From: Epiperipatus broadwayi
Lineage: Eukaryota > Onychophora > Udeonychophora > Euonychophora > Peripatidae
DNA length: 64,000 bases
Direction of reading: 5' to 3'
NCBI GenBank assembly: GCA_028023455.1
Contig: JAQFVV010000020.1
Span: 8,727,092-8,791,091 of the forward strand
Shown: piece by piece, positions 21,348 through 33,911 of the stretch
How positions within the stretch are numbered: the stretch's first letter is position 1
Layout: the number at the start of each line of letters is the position of its first letter
Notes under the pieces: generated by a model
Seen by the model: only the letters and a program-made list of their open reading frames with translations
Told to the model about the DNA's origin: nothing
Databases searched by the model: none
Made by a program: the position numbers and the translations under genes

Positions 21348-23570
21348 TTTTACTAAAAAAAAAATAATTGATTATTTAAAAAAAAAAAAAAGATTGATTT
21401 TCAAAGTAAAAATAATAATTACTCGATAAAACCTACTAGTTGTAACGATAAGAAAATTTTAAATTTCACACAATCTTGATTCCAATCTCAAACTATAAGC
21501 ATAAATATGAATATACTAACTACTGGGTCACAAAGTTTTTACATGGAGATGATCCTAAGTAATGGCTAATGACAGAAACGTTCCTTTGGTGTAAGTTTCA
21601 TATAAAATAAAAATAACTACTGTATTAAATAACCCACGCATGCATGACTTGCTACTTGGAAAGAGTTTGAGTAGAATTTTTGTTTGTTTGGGTGGGGGGG
21701 GGTATCTAGTTGTGAATAGTTAATCACCAATCAATATTGAATCAGTTTTTCATATTTAGCTGAATGATTATAGGCTAACTGCCTAAAAGTATTTCTAAGC
21801 ATGATTACAACCTGAAAAAGTTTTATCTGGCTTGTAGGATGGCAAGTACATGTGTTACCATACTTTCTTCATATGTCTTGTGTATCTGTTATTATTACCA
21901 CATTTTGAACTATAAAAATAAAATCTTTTGTGTTCACATTTTTGAACCATCCACTTCAGATAAGTAAATCAATAATTAGTGCTAATTATTTATTAGGTTA
22001 GATATTATCGTATTATTTTTAACCAGATGTAAACTGGATGGTGTCAAAATATTCTAAGTACAAAAATTTTGACACTTGTAATTTAAATTGTAATAATATA
22101 ATATTGATAAATATTGAACAATCGATGACGTGTAAAAGATTGTGATCTGGGCCAAGTAAAAAGTGCTGTTTCGGCATAATAAATTTTTTGGAATCATTTA
22201 CGATGTCTTTATACATATGTTTCAAGAATGTGTGTTTAATAAAAGTTTTAAATATATCTGATATTATATATAAAGGATTACAATTATAGAGATTTTTTTT
22301 AATGAAAAAACAATAATTTTAGCTGATTTTCCTCACTCCCTCTGATTGTATTTTAAAAAATTACAATTTAATGTTTAAAGCGAATAAAATAGAAACTGAT
22401 TGAGAGGTAAAAAAAAAATAAAATAAAATGAGAAATAATTTTCTACATTCAGTGGATTTTAAATAAATCATGTAAAATAGCAGGTCGTTATGTCTGCAGG
22501 TTATGATTTAAATGTACAAATCTTTGTTTCTGCCAGATAGAACATGACAAGACGTGTTGAAATAAATTATTTAAAAAAAAAAAATCAAAAATTGAAATTC
22601 CTAAAGGCTAAAAAGTAAATTTGATTTATTTTTATTCTCCTTAATTATTTATCATAAGCTTTACAAAGCTTTTATGTTCCAATGAACATTTTCAAAATGA
22701 AGAATGTTAAAATATTGTAAAAGGGCCCTACTAAAGGGCACGGGGATTTTACATGAGTGGAATATAAAAGCACAATTGATTAGCATGAACAAATAAGTGT
22801 TGAATTCTGATAAAACAATTCATGTACAAATATAAATAAAATTATTCATTATGTATATATATAAAGAGTGAAAAATATTGAATATGTAAATTAAAAGATA
22901 GAACAAACATATTAAAAAAAGTTAATTTTTAACTAAGGCGATAAAACTTTTTTTTAAAAAAAAAAAAAAAATCTGGCAACATAAATGAAAACATTGTTCT
23001 TATTTAGGTTTTTTTAATCAGAACACAAAAAAGTCCGCCCTAAAATTTCTTTCTTGTAGTCACATCATAAAAACAGCATAAACATTGAAAATATATTTTC
23101 ATTTAAGGGAAGTACTATATTTTAATGGGCTTCATGCATATGGATGAATGAAATATATATCATACACATGCTCGAGTTGAACTTTAATCATTTTTCTCAG
23201 ATTATACATTGACTTAGTATTTGTGTTTGAGATAGTTGACTTATAACCAACAAACTTAGCCATCTAGTTTTGGGTTGAATAATGAGTGTCTAAAAAAATC
23301 TTGACTGCAGAAAGGAGCTTGCTTTAAAGTTTTAAAGAAACTGATAAAATCAAATTCCTAATATCTACTCCATATGTTCATGTAATTAAATTGCAGGTAT
23401 TATTACTATGTGATTATTCATATAATAAATAAATGTGGTTAGGTTATTCATCAACATGCATCAGCCAGTGGGGTGAGTTTATAGGACTTTTACCTCTGAG
23501 TTTAAAATCAAGTTTGATAATTATCTGATAGTTTTTAACTGAAATATCAGCTGTGATTTTTTGATACCAG
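21348..23570. other. AT-rich sequence, nothing assigned
   Basis: The stretch has A-runs near 21,380, 22,960 and 22,573, a G-run near 21,695 and no coding signal. A T-rich hairpin-like TTTTTTTAAAAAAAAA lies near 22,950. Confidence 0.45.
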
Positions 23571-25830
23571 AATGAATGTGTGTGAAAGGTATGCTATACA
23601 CATATTGTAACGGTAAGAATTGTCCCTCCTCACAACAAAATCTAGAACACAGGCAAAATACACTAAAGCTGATCAAATCCAGATACTGGGATTCAGAATC
23701 CGACCAACATTCAATCCTTTCACCTCTGCTCAATGATTTAATACCCTATGGATGACATTCCTCAACTTACACAGACCCTCAATTTACCCTCGGTCTGGCA
23801 GTCACCCCCGGTGGAACAAGAGACTCATAAATTAACTAGTTTATCTCTGATTTGGTCAGACAGACTGATCTACATATATATGAAATGGTGTATGTGCAAT
23901 TAAATATAGAGTTGGATAAAATGAACTCACGGACAATAAAATATGGAAACGAGTTATAATTTTAAATATTATTAATTTAATAAAACAATAACAAATAATA
24001 AATTAAAACATACAAAATTATATGATGGGAACGTGAGATATAATGCTCAGAGGCGTTAGATAATTAATGAGATTAATGTTACATATCTCATTATAAGTGT
24101 TTAATAAAGTGTAGGGCGGTATGGTAGTTTTATGCCTCTATTATTAATTAATATGCCAAATTTCTAGCTCTTTTGTAGTCTGCTAGATCATGCAGAACTT
24201 TATAGCCAAAGTTATATAACTAACTATAATAGTGCTCCTATGGCATCTATCTATACAAAGTTAATTCGAGCATGTAATTAGGCTCGGAGATATGCAGGTT
24301 AGCATGTTAACCTAGATTAGGATATACACTAATACCAGATAAGTATTTAATGTAAAAGGAGAGAAAACTGGCTTATAATAGGTTTACCTATATCCACTAT
24401 GGCACATATCAAAATATTACCCAAGCTCAAAGGTGCGAATGGGTCATTATTCATGGGCTTCAGTCTCAAAGACTCGGTTTGCCCTAAAACCACTCTTGCT
24501 ACGAATATGAACATTAGTAGTTCAGGGGAGTCGGATAAGCATTATGAATCATCTAGGTTCTTGTGCCCTAGTTCTAAAAGTGTGCTTGAACCTGAACTAA
24601 AGTGGATGAGTGTGGCCTCCACCAGCACATCATCAAGAATCATGCAGCAAGCAGATAAGTGTACATTGCATACTTTGTAAGGACACATCTGCAACTTATA
24701 CATATATATATATATAACACAAATGCGTAAAATTATATTACCATGCCTTAAAATTAGATAGCATCTATTTGCATATCTATACAATCCAGTTCTCAAATTT
24801 AGCATTTTAAATATACTATTTAGGAACTAAATTAATTAGTAACCTAGTTTAATATTATCACCTGCATCTCAACATATATAAATCTAAGGAGGGCAAAGCA
24901 TATTTGCGGGGTGATTATGAATAAAACATTAAAATATGCTTTGAGAATATCTCTATGGCTAGTTCCTATGACATACGAGTTACATATATAAATAGTTATA
25001 ATTCATAACTAGAATTAAGCAAACTACATAAAATAACTAGATAACTGATTATGGTAATATTAATACCCAAAACTTAATCAGTAAAATAATAACGTGATCT
25101 TGAAACAGTGAGTGAGAATGAAGAATAATAATTCAATTATTTAATATTTATTATAGTGAAGATTTGAAATTTATCTTCGCAAATCGATAAGCTAAAATTA
25201 TGTTTACAACTACTTGCGGTTTCGAGTCATTTGCCATACCAAATACATATAATATTAAAATGATAAAATCATAGTAGAGTAAATCGAATAGATTTAGAAA
25301 TAGGCATAAACAGACTGCAGGAAATTATACATTTAAAATAGATTATTAGAGTTTTACATTTTAAAAGAGAATTTGAGTTTTACATTTTAAAAGAGAATTC
25401 AAGTTTTACAATCAGGCAAGATTTAGCATTTAACGGTTTTCTTTGTAGATTTTAGTAAAGGTGTTTGGGAAAGGCAGATTTAATAAATAGCTAGCTTTTA
25501 AAAGAAAGAATTGAAAGTCGCAGTTTATAAACAGAGCTCTGAGAGAAAATTTACCGTTCAGTTGTTTTTATTGCAGTTTGTTTTGAAGCACTTGAGAGGA
25601 TATTAAGATGACACTTTTGATGATGATTTAGAGTTAATAGACATTTTCCATGGGCTACTTTTGCTGGTTATGGCATTAGGTTTCATTAGACCACAGAGTT
25701 CTTCTCCATCCTCCGCAAGAGCAAGCAGTGAATTATGCCATCCTACTCGATCATTTTGAAAGTAAAACTGGTGTGGGTTCGGCTTACAGTTCACTTAATA
25801 TATATATGATCGATATCTTGGTAACAAAAC
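23571..25830. other. Compositionally distinct block, unassigned
   Basis: This stretch has higher C+G than its flanks and fewer poly-A/T runs (for example 23,610-23,860, 24,420-24,640 and 25,640-25,790). A frame at 24,399-24,680 (plus) gives 93 residues with a Ser-rich middle (NISSSGESD, STSTSSR), but no family is recognised. It could be a relatively young insertion, an exon-bearing stretch or a retroelement untranslated region. No terminal repeats were found. Confidence 0.3.
25349..25410. repeat. 26-bp tandem repeat, 2.4 copies
   Basis: GAGTTTTACATTTTAAAAGA is repeated at 25,349 and 25,375, with a third partial start at 25,401. Confidence 0.9.
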
Positions 25831-26959
25831 TTAGTATTTATACCTTTTAAACTCTGTCCACCTGTTAATTTTTACGAGCTTGAATGTAGCTAGAAAGTCC
25901 ATTTATTTATTTTAGCAAAACATATTTAATATTTACAACTGGTAGAAAAACTCATTTATTTATTTTAAAAACACATTTTTAATTCTAACAAGTAATTTAG
26001 ATTTTGTTTTTCTGCCTATTTTGTTATTAACCTTTTATATTTACCGAATCAAGTCCACGCTATTTTAGGATCAATGTGTGACCTACTTTTAAATCTGTTT
26101 ACAAGATCAAAAAATTACCTTCATAATTAGTAGAAGACTAATTTTATAACCATACGTGTAGAATATGTATGCGATTTCAATAATAAAGCAATAAAGTTGC
26201 TAAATAATTTAACTAAAATATTTCTTAAACTAGAAATATTTAAAAAAATGAATTTACATATCTCTATACATTCAAAGATCAGCCTTTCAAGCTAATTGTG
26301 CATGCGTCTTCTGCAAGTGTTAAATAATAAATGAATACTTCACTCTACAATACAAGATATAGTATTTATGCAGGAATAAAAGGAATCCTCTTATTCCTAC
26401 AACTCAAATTCTTTTATATGAGCAAATATACCAATAACCTAACAATAATTTAAACATATTTCTTAAATTAGAAATATTTATAGAATGAATACATATCTGT
26501 AATCTATACATATACTATTAAATTACAGACATATCATTCGCATATATATATATATATATACGTGATTCTGCATATATAATAATTTAATGCTATTTAGATG
26601 GGTACTCTGAGAGGGTTTAAACCTGGCATATGGATAGATGTGTGGGTAAAATAAGTGAAATGGGCAGATGGATGAAACTGATCATTTCAATATAGATATT
26701 AGCAGTTAATAAACATACAAAAACCAAATTATGATCTTTATTCCCAGAAGATTGTAAAGGTGCTAAAAATCATCTGATTGTAGATCCGACCCTTTATTTA
26801 CAGACCTACAGCTGCAGACCACTTTCAAGTATAAAAGAGTTGCATGAATTAGAATAAGAGTTAAATAATAAATGACTGTTGAGCCTTTGGGAAATCAAAA
26901 CAAAAGGTAACAAGACAGTTAACTTAAATAGTAAGCATGTAATTCAAGTTTATGCTCCA
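25831..26959. other. AT-rich sequence, nothing assigned
   Basis: A near-duplicate TATTTCTTAAAYTAGAAATATTTA occurs at about 26,218 and 26,457. An (AT)n run lies near 26,541-26,560. No gene is seen. Confidence 0.45.
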
Positions 26960-27079
26960 AAAGTTTTTACTGTGTCACACATTGATGGCCTAGTGGTTAG
27001 CATAGCTGCCTTCCAAGCAGTTGTCCTTGGTTCACTTCCTGTCCAACACTTTAACATATATATAAAGTTTTCATTGTGT
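26960..27079 (+). mobile_element. tRNA-like SINE (copy 4) with (AT)n tail
   Basis: The plus-strand body (26,976-27,055) contains ATTGATGGCCTAGTGGTTAG and a B-box-like TTGGTTCACTTCCTG, then an ATATATAT tail. The flanks AAAGTTTTTACTGTGT (26,960-26,975) and AAAGTTTTCATTGTGT (27,064-27,079) differ at two of 16 bases. Confidence 0.85.
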
Positions 27080-27513
27080 TGAAGAAGTAGATGATTTTTG
27101 TATGGGTATAGAAAATGCTTTTGATCAGACCAAACAACATTTTTAAATTGTCACATGACATTTTTAATAATAGAATTGAACAATGAAAGAAATAATGTTC
27201 TATAGGTAAATTTAATTATAGTAATAGAACTGAGAGAGAACAAAAACTTAGACAGTTTGCAGAAAAAAAATATATATAAATTTTTCTTTTTTATTTATTT
27301 AAGAAAACTGTTACATATAAGTGGATAAAAGCATTCAAATGAAAGCAGAAATAGATTATATTAATAGAAAATATTTATAGCAAAATTATAATATTTTTAA
27401 TAGATTCAACATAAAAAGTGATTATCAGTTAATGAGATGATGAAAATTATTAAGAAAAATAATATTAGCAATTGATATTTCTAATCTTCAAAAACATTCC
27501 AGTGAATTTAAAC

Positions 27514-28143
27514 TAGAATTTGCAAACAAGGCAACTCTCTCCATGCAGTAGTGCCACCCTGTGCCAACCAGAGTAATCAATGAATGCCAGAAGGCTTGTG
27601 CATAAAATTCCTATCTAATGCCTACTCACCCAATATCCCCAGACTGGTTTCTGGCTTGTGGCCTTTATCAGTGAGGAGCTTTGGATCTGAGACCACTGCA
27701 CCTAGATCTTAGGATCTAATGCAATCCTCCAGCATCCACCTTTTATCTCTACTTAACTACAAAACTATGAGAATGAAATTGAAAACACAAAAATATTTTC
27801 AATCTAAGCTCAATAGCTTATATAGTCATATGGATCTGAACTAAGTTCAGCACCCATTCATTTTGGTGTCTTTGGCTCTTTAACAACCATAGCAACCACT
27901 ATCCTATGAGGCAGGATTGGTGTTAAACCATTAAGCATCATATGATCACATTTCCTATACTAGCACATAAGTGTTTATAAACAAGGCATTAAATAGGGAT
28001 TTTATGCACAAGCCTTCTGGCATTTCATTGACTATTCTGGTTGGCACAGGGTGGTACTAGTATGGAGAGAGTTTTGCCTTGTTTATAAACAATTATGTGC
28101 TAGTATGAAATGGTGATCATGTGATGCTTAATAGAATTTGCAA
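27514..28143. mobile_element. Ribozyme family 1 element with 12-bp target duplication
   Basis: The duplication TAGAATTTGCAA lies at 27,514-27,525 and 28,132-28,143 (a 13th base also matches). The element (27,526-28,131) begins AACAAGGCAACTCTCTCC. It runs through nearly a full unit to TCATATGATCACATTTCCTATAC, then returns inverted to end CATGTGATGCTTAA, the same right end as the 18.2-kb copy. The minus-strand ribozyme (27,632-27,691) has stem II GGC/GCC and GAAA, but its core reads CTGATAA (G8 lost), so it should be inactive. Confidence 0.88.
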
Positions 28144-28850
28144 ATTGATTAAAATATTAACAGATGTTGAAGATGGTTCAGCTTGAATAAAATCAATAAG
28201 AAGATAAATGATAACGAATTGCAATAAAGATAGTTGATACCAAAAACAGCAAGTCATGAATAAATTATTTATGAAGGCAAGAAATGTAAAAAAAAAATAT
28301 GAAAATGTTTTAAAATGATCCTACCTGTTGTTTTACAGATATAACAAAGAGTCAATATTACAATAAATATAACTAAGAATAGGCAATAAAAGCCATGAAA
28401 GAGAATAAAATTCTCCAGAGTGTGAAACAATATCTTAGTATTGGAAGGAAAGTTGGTTTTGTAATAAGAAAAAAAGATGAAACTATTTCTAAAAAGAAAT
28501 ATATCCTGAAATGTATAGAAAAGTTATATAAAATAAAGAAAACAAAGTATTTCCTATAGGTATACATTTTCTGAATTGTCTACCATTTTAAATGAAGCAG
28601 TATGACATGCAATTAAATTTATAGAGAAGGAACCAGGAAGTAATGAAATTACTATTGATCTATTTAAAAAAGCAGCTGAAGGAATAAAAAAAAATATAGT
28701 CAAAGCTATGTACTATACATTTAAATAATAAAAAAGTATCATCTGGTTAAAAGAATATAATAATATTATTTTAAAAAATGATAAAAAATGTATTAAAAAT
28801 TACAGATTTATCAGTTTTCTCATTCCATACAAACTTTTTATCAAAATTGT

Positions 28851-29532
28851 GGGCATGGGTCTGCACTCCCCCCTTTTCTTCAAGGGTGGATGGTTGTAGA
28901 CATTAGGTATCTGGTTTATGGTGTGGGCTGTTAACAATTTTGCCACTGCCCGGACACCTGCTGGGGGGCTACACAGTCAAAGTTGGTGCTATTCCTGCTC
29001 TGGTTGGCTTCTGGGTCCCTTATAGGCTGGTTTTGGGCAGTGTTGATCTGGTTCTTTACTTGTTACTTCTTAGTTTTTACCCAAGTTGGCTTTTCAATTT
29101 TGGGCAGGTAGACCGATTGTGGTCCCTGCTCATTTGGATTGCTAATTGGGAGGCAGAGGTATTCAGAATTGTCTTGACATGGCTTGGCTATGGTTTGAGA
29201 GTCTATTGCTTGGTGAACTTGGGCCTTGGAACTCGCTGCCTGTTGTGGTGGTTGGCACAATGCTGGATTTCACCTATTCAGCTGAAGCATTTGAGTCTTC
29301 ACTTCAGGGCCCCAGGGGTGAGACCATTGGGTGATGGTTAACTTCTCGATGGATCCACATACAGATACACATTAATCACATTACAGCAATGTTTATGGAT
29401 ATAATTATTTTTGAACATATGTATATCTTACCTTGTTACATTGAATCACTGTGTAATCCTCAATGGGTAAGTGTACCCAAAATGTTTATAGTCTTTTATT
29501 AATAAAGGTTGCTTTGAGAAAAAAAATAAAAT
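28851..29532 (+). mobile_element. GC-richer retroelement 3' end, copy 1
   Basis: This interrupts the RTE-like LINE. It is much less AT-rich than its surroundings and aligns over ~680 bp with the reverse complement of 48,630-49,345. It ends with AATAAA (29,501-29,506) and an A-run (29,520-29,532), so it is a reverse-transcribed, 5'-truncated copy of a polyadenylated RNA. A 133-codon frame (28,940-29,341) is open here but is not conserved in the second copy, which lacks its start, so I treat it as non-coding. It could be a LINE 3' UTR or a processed non-coding RNA. Confidence 0.75.
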
Positions 29533-30360
29533 GTTACAACGTATTCAAAGCAAGCTTTGAATTCTAACCAATCTAAAAACAACCTGGATGTTAAAGTGGT
29601 TTTAGTACAGTGGATCACATTTACATATTGGGAGAAGTTATGAAAAGTCATCTAGATTTTACAGATATTGGGATTTTTACAAATAATGTTTCAGAGCTTC
29701 ATGAAATATTGCCAAAATTATCAAATGAAAGACTAAATTAATATTCAATAGATCTCAGAAAAAGAAAATAGAGATTCATAATGATGATGTCTTGGTCAGA
29801 TTATTATTACAGATGTAAACATAATGGATGAAATTAATTATAAATTTAAATTTGGTTGGAATACTTTTGGTAAAAATAAAATTAAAAGAAAATATGTCTG
29901 TGTTTAAAAAGGAGGATTTTTATTAAATGTGTTTTATCAGATCCTACTTATGGATCTGAGACTTGTTTACTTAACAGAAAAGCAATTCAGGGAATTTAGA
30001 CCATTCAATGAAATATGAAGAGATATATATTAGGAGTAGCAAGAAGAGATTCAGAATGAAGTACATGGGTGACAGAACAAACAAGCATATCTGATATCAA
30101 TGAAAGAACCAAAAGCCTGAAGTGAAAGAGAACTGGACATATTTTTAGAAAAGATAGTAATATATGTTTATTTGAGTTTTAAATTGGATTCCCAGGGATT
30201 GTAAAAAAAACTTTCAAATATATTAGTTTTAAAATGAATTTTATTGTTACTAAAATACATGATTTTGCTATGCAAGACTAGTGCTTGAAATATGATGACT
30301 CAATTATAACTAAGTCTCGTGTTTATTTAGCAGGAATGAAGGCCTTGACTGATAGTGATC

Positions 30361-31440
30361 TCATTGTTCTGGAGCAAGACCTCCATAAAGGCTCCATGTG
30401 CTGCCGAAAAGGAATTTGGTTGACAGAAGCAAGTCTTTTGCTTGCAGGGCCTTCAGCTGGGAGTTAAAGATTATTGATGGTTTAAGTCTTGGAAGCATGA
30501 ATATAGTTGTGCCCCTGGCCATCCATATAGCATATGGAATAAATATGGCCAGACAGATGACCGGAAAGTCATCGGAGTGCAGACAGCTCTTGAGGTCAAG
30601 AATTATTAGAAGAGAGATACTGCACTCATCATTGATGGACTGCCTAATGTCCTGATAGCGAGGGCAGAGGAAAATAATATGGTCAAATGTTTCATTTCCT
30701 CTGTGACAGATATAGCACATTGGGTCTACCTTTAAAAAATATCTCTTGAAGTGAAGAAACAAGCTAGTAGGGATCACACCTAGATTAACTTTTATGAGGT
30801 GAAGTTTAGGCTCCATAATGAGGCGTTTAAAAATTGACATGATCTTGTAGTTATTTAGGCCTAGATGGACTTTAATGGCTGGGGCCTCTGGATTTAGTAG
30901 CATTTGTGCTTCCCAGATGTTTATTTTATTATCAAGAGCCAGGATAGAATTACCATTGTGACTGAGAACTTTACTGACAATGGCGTCTATCCAGGCAGTG
31001 TGTGAAGGTGAGGGTCTGTCTGTGGGGATCACAGGATCAATAATGACTGCTGAAGAGTACTTTTTGGTGAGGCTATGGACCAGAGAGTGCTGTTTTGATA
31101 CATAGTAAATGGAGGGACAAACCATTAAGCTTCCCATGTTGATGTAGCCGGGCCGAGCTTATCACAGGCATATATGTCCTCTCCAGATGATCTGGTTACA
31201 TATCTTTTAAATTTGGGTGTTAAAGGTCTTAGTTAGAAATATTATGGGCAGATAGTAATTGATCTTGCCCATTTTTGCATTTATTAGGCATATTTTGCCC
31301 TGAATATATTCTGGTTGAAAGATGTTATGTATAAGAGAGTTGGATGAAATAAGAACATGTGTTGGTGTGATATAGAGAAACAGGCTAGCAATCAGACAAA
31401 TTGGATTAAACTTCGAGAGACCTTCATTATTCAGTGAATT
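30361..31440 (-). pseudogene. LINE ORF2 C-terminal half (L1/Tx1-like)
   Basis: The longest open frame in the window (258 codons, 30,361-31,137) lies here. Before it, in element sense, are KMGKINYYLPIIFL and NQIIWRGHICL (about 31,180-31,290), followed after a stop by the in-frame start GYINMGSLMVCPSIYYVSKQ. That matches the L1-type series GKIN..K...LP / FIW.GK.PRI / L..P...GG...PN...Y..A. Near the end, CYICHRGNETFDHIIFLCPRY (complement of about 30,653-30,716) is the Cys-Cys-His-Cys tail found in ORF2. The preserved frame suggests a younger copy than the neighbouring relics. The polymerase core is missing. Confidence 0.82.
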
Positions 31441-32397
31441 AATAATGATTACAATTCTAATGATGATGATTACTTTTTGCTTATTTAATTCGTATCAATT
31501 TTAGCTACATATATGAAGTCGTAGACGGTTGCATAAACATAAATTCTAAAAATATATTAATATTCAAAAATTGGCTGTGAGCTGACTATTGGAAAAAAAA
31601 TACGGAAATTATCTGGGAATTTTTTCAGCTGTTTGAAAAATTTCGAATTCTGCATTTAAAATGTAATGGCGTTTCAATATCAAAAGTATCAAAAACAGAT
31701 TAGAAATAACTCAGTTCATCTTTAAAAATCTGAATAAGAATGATAGTTGTCAAATATTTAGTAATAATAACAATAATAGAATAAGTAATAAATGACTAAT
31801 CGATGGCAATAATTCAACAGTGAAAGTTAAATATTAGTTATTTAAAATTAACTCTTTCAAACCAAGAGAGAATATTGAAGTAGTTTTGATATAAATTTGA
31901 TACCAGTAAAAGTTAAAAGTTTTTAAATAGTTAGGAGCTCTCCCGTCTTTCTCAAACGAACAGGAAGGTTAAGAATGCACGATTAATTAATCTTGCTAAT
32001 TGCCAAGTTGTGAGAATTTAAATAGTTCTCCCACCTTTATTTTCCCTAGCTAAAACAAATCTATAAAAATTAACAAGAGCCCTCTGTATCTTTTGTATTT
32101 GGTTCCAAAATATTTTATTAATATCTGAAACTGCCGATGTCGTGTAATGTTTAGCACCTGAACCTATTTAATATTATAAATGCAGATATTAAAAAAAAAT
32201 CAAATGTTTCAATAATAAATAAAAGATCAAACATATGACTCACTGAATATGCAAAATATGATGAAATGTCTAAGGGATGGTTAGGATGGCATCAAATTTA
32301 TAAATTTAATGTTACAAGTGTTTAATTTATAAGTATAGTTAATATACCTTTTCAAATAATCAATTTTCAAACTTTTAATTATCCATAATATTGTCAT
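31441..32397. other. AT-rich sequence, nothing assigned
   Basis: No gene or repeat is recognised. Confidence 0.45.
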
Positions 32398-33080
32398 TTC
32401 TATAAAATCATAGAAATATATGGTGTGAAATATTATGCAAATTTGTTGAAGGTCTACACAAATATGTAAATCTTACAGATATCAGTAGATGTAGTCCTTC
32501 AAGCAAAAGGGATCTCACTTTGAAATCTCATGGACTTATGTGGGAGATAAGTTTAGATAAAGCTAACTGCTAGAATGAAATTTTACTTACAGAAAGTGAC
32601 TCAACTTAATATTCACAGTATTCATCTTGTAAATATTCAAAGTAATTAAAAATTCACTTTCCATAAGGATTTATTTATACTTAAAAATTTGATTAAAATT
32701 TTATTTTTGCAGTTAACTTTGTTCAAATTTGCCATTCAAATAAGTTCTTGGAATTTTAAACTCATTTTTATTGACTAACAACAGTCAGACATATGATTTT
32801 CTGTGAGATTATAACATTGTTGGTATGTTGGAGAGTTTTGTCTTCAATAAATTTGCATAATATTTCACACCATATATTTCTAATATATTTACCAAGATTA
32901 CGAGCAATAACAAAATTATTAAAAAATAAATAATTAGTGATTCTTTTTGGAAATATTAAGTTTTGAGCCACTTTTAGTAAGGCTTAACTTACATCAACAA
33001 AGGTAAAATTTCTTTCTCACAGATCTGTCTCCTATAGAGCTTTTTAGATCTTCAGACAAAGTGAGATTTATTTTATTTGA
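32398..33080. repeat. Inverted pair sharing a coding-like segment
   Basis: The sequence around AATATATGGTGTGAAATATT (32,414-32,460, plus) reappears inverted at about 32,842-32,890. The minus strand there encodes KYIRNIWCEILCKFIEDKT within a 67-codon frame (32,768-32,971). The plus copy encodes NIWCEILCKFVEGL. A second shared landmark (ATCTCACTTTG, 32,513 plus; about 33,060 minus) lies outside. No protein family is recognised. It is probably a foldback or two copies of a decayed element. Confidence 0.5.
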
Positions 33081-33198
33081 TATACAATTAAATATTTGTG
33101 TGGCCATCCTGAAGAGATTATCTGTGAGAAATCTTCATAATAGTTTATAAGACAAATACTTTATTTGTATATTTGACTATTTCCATAATCTAATATTA

Positions 33199-33694
33199 AG
33201 TATTGAATTGAACCACTAAACATCACATGATCACTCTTTCTTATGCTTACTCATAATTGTTATTAAAACAGGAAAAACTCTCCATACAGTAGTGCCACTC
33301 TGTGCAAGCCAGAGTAATCAATGGATGCCAGAAGGCTTTTGCATAAAATCCATATCTAATGCCTACTCATCCAATATCCCCAGACTAGTTTCTAGCTTGG
33401 AATGGAAGTATTATTGTGTTTTCAATTTTATTCTCATAGTTTTATAGTTAAGTAGAGATAAAAGATGGCTGCTGGAGAATTGCATTAGATCCTAAGATCT
33501 AGGTGCAGTGCTTTCAGATCCAAGGATCTTCACCGATGAAAGCCACAAGCTAGAAACTAGTCTGGGGATTTTGGATGAGTAGGCACTAGATAGGGAATTT
33601 ATGCAAAAGCCTCTGGCATCTATTGATTATTCTGGCTTGCACTGAGTGGCTCTACTATATGGAGAGTTTTTCCTGTTTTAAAAGTATTGAATTG
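33199..33694. mobile_element. Ribozyme family 1 foldback with 12-bp target duplication
   Basis: AGTATTGAATTG flanks the element at 33,199-33,210 and 33,683-33,694 (13 bp match if the preceding A is counted). The left end AACCACTAAACATCACATGATCAC is the fullest version of the terminal sequence. The right end stops at CCTGTTTTA without it. An inverted junction lies near 33,400 (CTAGCTTGG|AATGG). The plus-strand hammerhead (33,516-33,576) has GAAA and CTAGTC, but its core reads CCGATGA (U4 changed), so it is likely inactive. Confidence 0.88.
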
Positions 33695-33911
33695 TTTAAA
33701 GAATAACCTTAAAATTTTGAAATTTAAGAATCTAAAGGGTTAGGTTCAATCCCCATGCTAAAACTGTCTTGTCAGGCCAGCAACATCTAAAGAAAAAAGG
33801 AGAATACTACCCCTTGAAATATTGTGCATATACTAACCTGTGTGCTATTGCTAACAATTGAATGAAATTGGAATATTTAAATAAAGTTAAATTTTTCTGA
33901 AGACATTCAAT

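Larger units (their letters stand above)
27420..30190 (+). pseudogene. RTE-like LINE relic carrying two later insertions
   Basis: Pieces of reverse transcriptase appear on the plus strand. KFIEKEPGSNEITIDLFKKAAEGIKK (28,616-28,692) and KNYRFISFLIPYKLFIKIV (28,795-28,850) match the N-terminal fingers (K..GPDEIT.ELLK; IKNYRPISLLS..YKLF.KII). After an insertion, FTDIGIFTNNVSELHEILPKLSNERL (about 29,655-29,735) contains the decayed FADD box. YGSETCLLNRKAI (about 29,945-29,985), RRYILGVARRDSE (about 30,020-30,055) and a K..GHI.RKDSN...W.PR-type tail (about 30,130-30,190) complete it. All are frameshifted. It was split first or later by a ribozyme element (27,526-28,131) and a GC-richer element (28,851-29,530). 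The 27,420-28,240 end is uncertain. Confidence 0.8.

Noticed and set aside
24399-24680. 93-codon frame as a host gene
   Set aside because: No family resemblance, no splice or promoter support, and an overlapping opposite frame of similar length. Kept only as part of an unassigned block.
25349-25410. CRISPR-like repeats
   Set aside because: Adjacent tandem copies without spacers in a eukaryotic repeat landscape.
26879-27082. 67-codon frame across the SINE at 27.0 kb
   Set aside because: The frame runs through a tRNA-like SINE and its target duplication, so it is not a gene.
28940-29341. 133-codon hydrophobic frame as a membrane protein
   Set aside because: It lies inside a repeat with a second copy at 48.6-49.6 kb where the start and frame are not conserved. 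Length and hydrophobicity follow from TGG/CTT-rich sequence.
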